DNA from: Casuarina equisetifolia
Lineage: Eukaryota > Streptophyta > Magnoliopsida > Fagales > Casuarinaceae
DNA length: 64,000 nt
Assembly: GCA_028551475.1 (NCBI GenBank)
Contig: CM052360.1
Coordinates: 13,442,501-13,506,500 of the forward strand
Reading direction: 5' to 3'
Shown piece by piece: positions 56,859 to 64,000 of the stretch. Position 1 is the first letter of the stretch, and the number at the start of each line of letters is the position of its first letter. The position numbers were made by a program, and so were the translations under genes. A model generated the notes under the pieces. That model ran no database searches, was not told the DNA's origin, and saw only the letters and a program-made list of their open reading frames with translations.

Positions 56859-59427
56859 TAAGTGAAGGACCTCTCTTATTATCAATTCTTAGCCAAAAAA
56901 GGTGGTGGTAACCTAGGTCAAACTATGCATTATTCGATCTAAAGCCATTGATGTAGTCTTGAGAATGGCCTCAGACATTTGTCAAACTGAATGGGTTTAT
57001 ACATCTAAGAGGCAGAGTACTGCTACATTGTGACCTTGCAAGCTTGGAGGCAATGGCAATAGCAAACCATTAATAATAGGTGCCACCTCACTGGCCAGCA
57101 TAAAGTTCTAAGGACACGTGGTGTCTAAGAATTTACGCTTTTTACTCAGTGAAAAGGCCAACACAACCTTTGCTCGTAGTCCAATTGTTGCTGTCATAGA
57201 CAAACCTAACACATGTTGCATCAAAGAAGCACTATCCCTACCATGGTTGGTTTAGTAACAGGGTTAACCTATTAGTGGTTAAGATGAGCCCATGTATTTG
57301 ACATCCTCTCAAGTTAGTGTCTGTTGGTGGGGGCTTGGGCTTATCTTGTGGAAGCAAACTACTTCTTCTTTTTCTTCTCTTAATTTCTAGTGAAGTCTTC
57401 CCCCCAACTTACTTAAGTTTTCTACCAAAGTTTAAAAACAAAGAAGATGGGGCTTTCAAACTTCATGACAACTATTAATGGTGTACTTCCAATGCTAATA
57501 ATGAACAGAGTCATTTTAGTGGCTTTTTTAAAGAACATGGTGAGATCTATGCTCCCAAGGGGTGGGTGCTAAAGGGAGCTTTCCCAATACGAAAGAAGAC
57601 TATAATGGGTGTCTAGAAGTTGAGAGTAAGAGAAAAATTTCAGTGACCCAGTTCAAGTACTTGTGCCACAACAATGGTGTTGGTAGCTGCAGCGATGAGT
57701 GGGCCATAACAAAGTGTTATGTGTCTTTATAGGTTCGAAGTTAATGAGGAGTTGAGCGAGTTGTCCTACAAGTATTTATTCCACGAAGGTTGCCAAAGGA
57801 AGTGGTTCAATAACAAGCATAGACCTACTCTCTTTGTTAATTTATTAACTAGATAGGAGGGGGTTTTTGGTTGGAGGTTATTGGAGGACTTGACCTTACT
57901 TTGTTGTACTTTGTCCCTCCCTCATTCTTTCTTCCCTCATGTTCTACTTTTGTATCATCAAAATTGGAGAATGTTCTGTAACAATCTTACTTTGCTTTAT
58001 GGTGGCTCCATGAGCATCTAGAAGTTTAGGTAAAGAATGAAGAGAACCATGTTCACATGTCTTTTTTGTTTGTAATTGTGCTTGAATTGTTTGTGCCAAA
58101 TTCAATTTAGGACATAATTTAGGACTTTCTAAGACTTATTTAGTTACTTCTTTGGTTGTTTGATGGAATATTTATCTAGTTAATTATAAAGTCTTGTTAA
58201 GAACTATATGTCATAGGGAACTAAGCGCAGTACATTATTTTGAAATGACACCTAAAAGAAAAAGAGAGAAAAAAAAATAGTGGTTGAAAGAATAGGTTAT
58301 TGTTTATTCTAAGCTTGATGCTTGCATAAACTTTCACATGAATAACAAAACATAAGCTAAAATCTACCTTATATTCGTTATTGTTGGTTAGAGTTTATAT
58401 TTAGTTAGAATTAATTTTTAGCCATATTATTATGGATGTTGTTTAGACTTCATCAGCTTTACAGTTGAGTGATTAAACAAGATATTACAAATAATACATT
58501 TTTTGCCTTCTTTCTTCCATTTAATATAATAAGTTCCCTTTTTAAGTTCTCGGAGATATTGTATTAATTTCTAGATTTTCAATTGTTTCAATTCATTTGT
58601 GTAGTTTATATTTTGTAATTCTCATTATTGTTTTTATTAACTTTGTTAGATAAGTTAGCCTTGATGGCCACTTTTGCGTCATTCTACCCTACCAATCTTG
58701 CATTATCAAGCCATCGTCTAAAAAGGAAAGCTCTTTTTTTCAAAAAATAAATTCCTGGTTTCACTAAGAATATGTCTTTTGTATAGTTAACAACTTATTA
58801 TAAGTAGCATGTCCTATCGTTATACAAATTTGGGGCTTTTGTGTATTTGTTTTGATTAATAAAAAATCATTTCTAGTTTACATAATTTTTTTTTGTTTCC
58901 TTTAGTTTTCTTTCCACCATAACCTCAATTTTAATAATCAAGTCAAACCTAATTCACATTCTTGCACTCAAATCAAAACTGTTTCATGCACAGTTGGTCT
59001 CATTCATCTTCTTTAGCGATGGCAAAAACTTTGGTCACTTGTTTTCACTTGGTATCTGAGTGTCCCTCATCTTTAGCTTTGGATCTGCATCCTTAGCAAT
59101 CAGAACTGGATTTTTTCTTTGTTTGAATATATGTTGTTCACCTTCTCTCCTTTGAAACCCAAGTTGCAATCACACACAAGCACGTCCTCTTTCAACTACA
59201 AGACATTTGCACATGGGACTAGGATAGGATGGACAGCTATCACATCCCATTGCACCACCAGAGCTCCTTCGTTCTCTTTGTCAATATATACAAAATGCTT
59301 CGTAAATTTATCTTTTATCATGAGAATAGTTCTCCAATTGTAACACAAATCTAAGGGTTTTTCTATGTTTATGAATGAAAGACAAGCTTGTATCCTCAAA
59401 TATGTGCTTTCCTATCAATATTTGACA
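56859..59427. other. Unclassified DNA, ending in a probable Copia-4 5' LTR
   Basis: I recognise no coding domain in 56859-58900. The last few hundred bases before 59428 behave like a Copia LTR because they end TTTGACA directly against a primer-binding site; its start was not located. The frames 59119-59343 (+) and 59196-59399 (-) have no support. Confidence 0.4.
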
Positions 59428-59440
59428 TGGTATTGACAAG
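59428..59440 (+). other. Copia-4 primer-binding site
   Basis: TGGTATTGACAAG follows TTTGACA. It is related to the initiator-Met type but diverged. Confidence 0.55.
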
Positions 59441-59695
59441 CTAGGCTAGCTTCCCCTTTTCTCAATCTTTTGATTGAACCTAAAAAGCTTATTTCTTACT
59501 TGTTTTTGTTTCTTCGATCCAAAATCACTTCCATATAACCCAAAAATCAATTGAAGGTTTGTTTCATGTTCTTTCTTGGTCAAAATCAACCACATGAAGC
59601 CTTTTATTGCTTTTCTATCTTATTCTTTGGCCAAGAAACCCAGTACAACTTTTCAGCAATCTTTACTAAAATGGTGCCTTTTTTTGTCCTTCAAC

Positions 59696-60864
59696 TGTTT
59701 TGAATTTTAAATGCAAGTGAACATGTCAAACAAGTAATATAATAATGAGAAAGATATCATCCCACAAAGATTGGTGATGACTAGACCAACTAATAATAGA
59801 TTAACTAACTAAATTTAATAAAACAAGTACACAAAATATGTTAGAACATCCGATTTCACCATAACTATAAGGTACTAATGTAGATTATGTATGCTTGCAA
59901 GAGGGATAATATTTATATGATGGTGGAATCTCCTAATTTATTCACTATCCTATGTATAAGTATTTAGTTCATTAATTCACTATATCTCTATACATAAATT
60001 GAAATAAACCAAATGCATTAGAATCTATGAATATTTTCAGTTTACACCAAAAGTCACATAAATAATATGGTATATATTTAGCCATATTTAATTTATGGTT
60101 GCAAATTACAAGAAGCAACTACATGTTATCTCATGTCGATCTCAAACATGCAAATAATATCATTTAAGTAGTAACTAATAACTTAAAAGAATTAAACACA
60201 GTAACATGTAACTTCACATAAACAAAATATCTTGCAAAACATAACAATCATAAGATTCATAAAATCATAGTTAGGTTACATTATAGCTCTAACAAGAGTA
60301 AACTAAAACATAATAAAATACTAAAGATGAATAATAATAAGAATAAAATAAGGCATCTTGAATCAAATAACAAGAAGTCTATCACCCTTTTGTCTTGTCT
60401 TTAAGAAAACCTTAAATTCTTGACTTATCTTTTAACTTATGCTCAATTTCTTCCTCTATTTTTGCCCTTTTTTTTTTCTCTTAAATAAGGTTTAGGTTTA
60501 GACCTATCTCCTATCCTAATAAAAGTGGGTTTTAGATATCCAAGACAATTGGATTTTGAACTCTTATATTAATTGGGCTTTGAACTCCTAACATAATTAG
60601 GTTTTTTAATTATTTAGAAAACCTAACAACAATGGAAAATCTAATAAAAATTATCCAAAGCCCAAGCCTATCTTGATTTTCTTGATCTTGATATTTTGAC
60701 CATATTTTTCCATATAATAAACATTAGGTTCTCCATGCTTATCCTTTTTCTCCATGCCTCATTGTGCGACAAAAACAAGACAAATTCAAATATTTTCTCA
60801 TAAATATTGTATTATTTATTACCTAAAAATAGGTAAAAATAACTCTATAAAAATAGAGTTATCA
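59696..60864 (-). mobile_element. Solo LTR-D (short form) inside Copia-4
   Basis: On the minus strand it begins TGATAACTCTATTTT and ends AATTCAAAACA. Flanks TCAAC (59691-59695) and TTAAC (60865-60869) are a one-mismatch TSD. It is 1169 bp and aligns with both parts of the LTR-D split by Copia-1, including the unbroken site TTTAGTTTACTCTTG. Confidence 0.9.
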
Positions 60865-61189
60865 TTAACCCAATACAAAGCCATTACATCATAAGAACAA
60901 CGAAATCATTTCATTTTCGACATAATTACTACCAAAACAATGTTGTATGCTCCTTGCCCTTTCTTTTAGTTGAAAATGACATCATTTAACAAACCTATGA
61001 TGACACTGTTCATCACTTATAGCCTATAACAACACCATTTTAGGCATCCTTGCTCCAACCATTAAGATGCAAATTCAAGCAAAATTCCGCCTTACATACC
61101 ACCCTATTATAGCAGTGGAAGTAGAATTAGACCTTGCACTCCTCATTGCACACCTTTAACCACTTTGCTACCACAAGGTTCAGCTAATA

Positions 61190-61640
61190 GGGTCCAAACC
61201 CTAGACTACTTCGATATGCTTTATTTACCACTTGGACGTACCAATTTGACAGCCCTTGTGGCAATTAAACTTGCTGGAATGTCGAATTATGCTATCTAGG
61301 GAGAGATGATAACAATTTTCTTCTCAATTAAGAACAAATTTGTTTTCATTGGTAGATCCTATAAAAGACTTGAACCTAATTCTTCAACTTGAAAGCTTTG
61401 GGAACAATACAATGACCTTTACCATGGGTGGATTCCTAATTCCATTGGCAATCACCTCTACAACAGACTTATCTACACCAGAAATGCAACCAAAATGTGG
61501 GTAAAGCTTCATGCCTAATACCATCAAGTCGACCCATCTAGGGTTTATGACCTTACTATCAAACTCTACTTAATTCAGTAAGGGGGGAAACCAATTTCGG
61601 CCTATTTTGGTCAATTGAAGCATCTCTAAAAGAAGCTACT
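61190..61640 (+). pseudogene. Copia-4 gag remnant
   Basis: Across frames and stops it reads LVAIKLAGMSNYAI (about 61258), a LHHGW/YHGWIPNSIGNHLYNRL block, then MWVKLHA and [13 protein letters not shown], ending [12 protein letters not shown] at about 61590-61625. These are blocks of a Copia gag (UBN2 type). The plastid-like fragment begins directly afterwards. Confidence 0.72.
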
Positions 61641-61643
61641 ATA

Positions 61644-61769
61644 CTTGATGCTATGAAATACATTACTCCTATTTTAGCTCTTATTCATGTTACTACTATG
61701 GTAGTAGCAAGAATTTTTCTTGTAGCTTGGCTTTTTCCTTTCTTTATAGTTATACCTTACATAATGAAT
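61644..61769 (+). pseudogene. ndhF: Plastid ndhF fragment in the nucleus (NUPT)
   Basis: 42 codons read [20 protein letters not shown] followed by [20 protein letters not shown]. They closely resemble a conserved transmembrane segment of the plastid NADH dehydrogenase subunit NdhF ([20 protein letters not shown] pattern). Differences include loss of conserved small residues, consistent with nuclear decay. After ATAATGAAT the similarity stops. Transfer from plastid DNA is inferred. A mitochondrial Nad5 origin is less likely, because the IPYIMN ending is NdhF-like. Confidence 0.75.
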
Positions 61770-61865
61770 ATACTAGTAGGAGCTCCTTTATGCATGGAAG
61801 CATTTGGAAGAAAAAAGGTTTTTTTTTTTTTAGGATACTTTTGGGAAAAGATCCTGTGGAGAGGG

Positions 61866-61942
61866 GTGGGGCTTGTAGTTTAGAGGATTAGAGTAGTGGC
61901 TATGAACCACACTGTCAAGGGTTCAAATTCCTTCTCCCCCAC
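61866..61942 (+). tRNA. tRNA-like sequence (pseudo-tRNA or SINE head)
   Basis: The 77-nt unit has a 6-bp acceptor-like pairing GTGGGG/CCCCAC and an A-box-like TAGTTTAGAGG. A 4-bp anticodon stem GTGG/CCAC closes a 7-nt loop CTATGAA (anticodon position ATG). A 5-nt variable segment and a T arm AAGGG-TTCAAAT-TCCTT follow, with the B box GGTTCAAATTCC. The D stem is weak. Anticodon ATG is not a normal plant His anticodon, so it is a pseudogene or a SINE promoter rather than a working tRNA. Confidence 0.45.
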
Positions 61943-62332
61943 AACTAGCCAAAAAAGGGAAGGCTTTTCCCCTTAGGGGTAGGAAAATCATAATTAGGAT
62001 AGTAGACCCAAAGCTATGAAACTTGGGTATGGGTCTTTTGTTGAAATGTTACCTTGTCTTTTTATTCATTGTTAATTTTAATGGTGGATACTTCTTTTAA
62101 AAAAATACATATAGTATTTATTCAAAAATCTATGTATTCTTTTACTTTATGCACCAAATTCTTCCTCAGACGAGCTTAGGCAGAATAGTACAAGACGTAC
62201 AAGTATAAAGTATTAGTAGAATAGCATATTTAAAGGTTGGGTTGGTGGTGGTATGGATACTTGGTGTGGTGGTAGAGTTGTTTGGAATGGTGGGTGTGTT
62301 GTTTACAGTGGTGGTGGTGGAGTGTAAAGTGT
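61943..62332. other. Unclassified DNA between the tRNA-like sequence and Gypsy-3
   Basis: A GT-rich stretch with GGTGGTGGT repeats lies at 62240-62330. No coding domain is recognised. Part may be Gypsy-3 internal DNA. Confidence 0.4.
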
Positions 62333-62548
62333 CTAGGCTGTTTGTAAGGGAAAGCGTTGTTTAAGCAAAAGTTTGAACTCTTGGATTTCAACCCTTATCT
62401 TCTCAATTTCACTCATCTGCAACATATGGGCAATTAGCCATGATGGAGTGGGTGAGGATGAATGAGAAGAACCATCTCTTTCTTGAGACATGGCGATGCT
62501 ATCAAACAATAGATTGATGAGATGAACAAATCTGTTAGAACAACTCAC
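62333..62548 (-). pseudogene. Gypsy-3 gag N-terminus
   Basis: A 71-codon open frame starts just after the primer-binding site, with SQERDGSSHSSSPTPSWLIA and a charged helix (KIRVEIQEFKLLLKQRF). Its layout parallels the N-terminus of Gypsy-1 gag (Ser/Pro-rich then helix). It is truncated. Confidence 0.65.
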
Positions 62549-62577
62549 TCACCAAAACCTTAGCTCTGATTACCACT

Positions 62578-63265
62578 TGATGTGGATCGCGATGGGCAAC
62601 AGAGTGAGCTTTGGATTCTAGAGAGATTGGAACAAAATAATAACAAGAAAATTTAGATATATAAAGGGCTGGAAAGGTAAAGACTAGAAAAATAAATGAC
62701 TAAAAGGTAAAAGGTAATAATTTAAGTGCAGGAATTAAGAAAACTAGAATATAAAAGGCTGGAAAGTAAAGGCATAAAATTTAAAGGGCAAAGCTTAAGG
62801 GAAAACAAAATTCAATAACTTTTCAATCTCCATGGTTCTCCAGGTTCTGATTACAATTGAAGGAACAATGTCCTTAAATAGACAACTAGGCCTAGTGGTA
62901 GAACGATCTAGAATTCATAAAACCAAAGTCTAGTAGAATTCAAATCCCTAAAATTAACAAAAAATCAAACTAACCAAATTAAGATGAGATCCCAAAAAAT
63001 TAGGGATAGGATCCCAACAAATTAGGGATAGCATCCTAACAAATGAAAGATCTCAACAAATAAGGAAATCCTAGACAATTAAAACCTTGACAATTTAAGA
63101 ATCCTAAATCAACACAATTAAGGAATCTTCAACATATCAAAATTCCTAAAGAATCTTTGGGATGCCTTTTAAGTTTGAGCTTCTTGGATCCAAACATGTA
63201 ATTGTTAGGACATTCAACATATGGGTTGGGCCATTGGCCTAGGTTGGCATAGTTACTCCGCATCA
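62578..63265 (-). repeat. Gypsy-3 5' LTR
   Basis: It begins TGATGTGGATC and ends TACTCCGCATCA on the plus strand. The motif run GGGCCATTGGCCTAGGTTGGC-TAGTT-CTCC-GCATCA parallels the end of 2623-3397. Confidence 0.87.
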
Positions 63266-64000
63266 GCATGCTGAACATAAAATTGTTGGAAATAGAAAAG
63301 ACAATATCTATGTGCTTGATTTAAGTAAGTTGAATGTTGAACAAGCATGCTTGGTTGTGGCATAGAAGGCTAGGACATGCGGGTCTAGGATTGATAGAAA
63401 AACTGTGTAAGAACAATCTAGTTAAAGGTCTTCCATCTTTAGAGTTTAATAATGATAAAATATGTGAAGCATGCTTTAAGGGCAAACATACACAAAGTAG
63501 CTTCGAGTTGAAGCTTGTGGTATGTACATCTAGACCATTAGAAATACTACACATGGACCTTTTCGGTCCTATGAGAACAACAACACTAAATGGTAAATAT
63601 TATGTCTTAGTCATTATAGATGATTATTCTAGATTCATGTGGACATACATGCTTACTAAGAAAGATAAGGCATTTGAAAAGTTTGCTGAATTTTGTAAAA
63701 TGATTCAAAATGAAAAAGGTTTTTCAATCATAAAAATAAGAACTGATCATGGTGGTGAATTTGAAACTTTTTGAAAAATTCTATTTAGAAAATGGTATTT
63801 CACACAATTTTTTAGCTTTTAGAACACCACAACAAAATGGTATTGTTGAAAGGAAAAATAAAACTCTTCAAGAAATGGCTAAAACTATGATGTGTGAATA
63901 TAATCTTCCTAAACATTTTTGGGAAGAAGCTGTAAACACAGCTTGTTATATTTCAAATCGTGCTTTAATAAGACCTATTTTGAAAAAGACACCTTTTGAA
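63266..64000 (+). pseudogene. Copia-5 pre-integrase and integrase, runs off the window
   Basis: 63274-63330 reads NRKDNIYVLDLSKLNVEQA-like sequence. Then come WLWHRRLGHAGLGLIEKLCK, ICEACFKGKHTQS (zinc residues kept), MDLFGPMRTTTLNGKYYVLV, IDDYSRFMWTYMLTKKDKAF and IKIRTDHGGEFET. A frame change at about 63768 ends this block. The integrase continues in another frame with RTPQQNGIVERKNKTLQEMA, KHFWEEAVNTACYISNRA and LKKTPFE at the window edge. SIRE-like, similar to Copia-1 and Copia-2 but clearly distinct. Confidence 0.88.

Larger units (their letters stand above)
62333..63265 (-). mobile_element. Gypsy-3: 5' end of a minus-strand Gypsy element
   Basis: A 688-bp LTR (62578-63265), a primer-binding site (62563-62575) and the first 70 or so gag codons (62548-62333) remain. 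The LTR ends TGATGT/GCATCA and its body layout are those of the Gypsy-1 family. The element is cut off to the left, with no pol. It was inserted in Copia-5, whose sequence starts at 63266. Confidence 0.85.

Overview
This is plant nuclear DNA: AT-rich, intron-bearing and packed with LTR retrotransposons. One complete host gene is supported, a 14-coding-exon DUF707-family gene at 20894-24630 (+) with 5' UTR exons back to about 19000. Its exon-intron style and the Ty1/Copia (SIRE/Maximus-like) and Ty3/Gypsy chromovirus content fit a flowering plant, probably a dicot. The species cannot be named from this window. There are no bacterial-type operons, CRISPR arrays or rRNA genes.

Layout. (1) 968-13929 is a four-layer nest. 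Gypsy-0 (TSD TATAC) carries the remnants of Copia-0, Copia-0 carries a minus-strand Gypsy-1, and Gypsy-1 carries a 1.96-kb solo LTR-D (TSD GTCAA). (2) 13930-18980 is sparse DNA with a 28-bp tandem array and a solo LTR of the Gypsy-1 family (TSD CAATA). (3) 18980-24790 is the DUF707 gene, with long poly-C tracts in three introns. (4) 25030-25354 is an LTR-C fragment. (5) 25910-41246 is a second nest. The 5' LTR of chromovirus Gypsy-2 is split by a solo LTR-D (TSD AAGAT), which is itself split by a complete SIRE-like Copia-1 (TSD ACTTT, two 1470-bp LTRs). (6) 41489-56858 holds two LTR-B copies in inverted orientation around the decayed Copia-3. Copia-3 carries the complete minus-strand Copia-2 (TSD GGACC) and a solo Gypsy-1-family LTR. 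(7) 56859-64000 holds unclassified DNA, a Copia-4 5' end split by another solo LTR-D, a plastid ndhF fragment, a tRNA-like sequence, the 5' end of Gypsy-3 (minus), and a Copia-5 pol fragment running off the window.

No transposon has an intact polyprotein. All carry stops, frameshifts or deletions, although several LTR pairs and target-site duplications are exact. The insertion order can be read directly from the nesting. The least explained structures are a near-palindrome kept in all seven SIRE-type LTRs, the subfamily-specific tandem arrays in the same LTRs, and the plastid fragment abutting a tRNA-like sequence.
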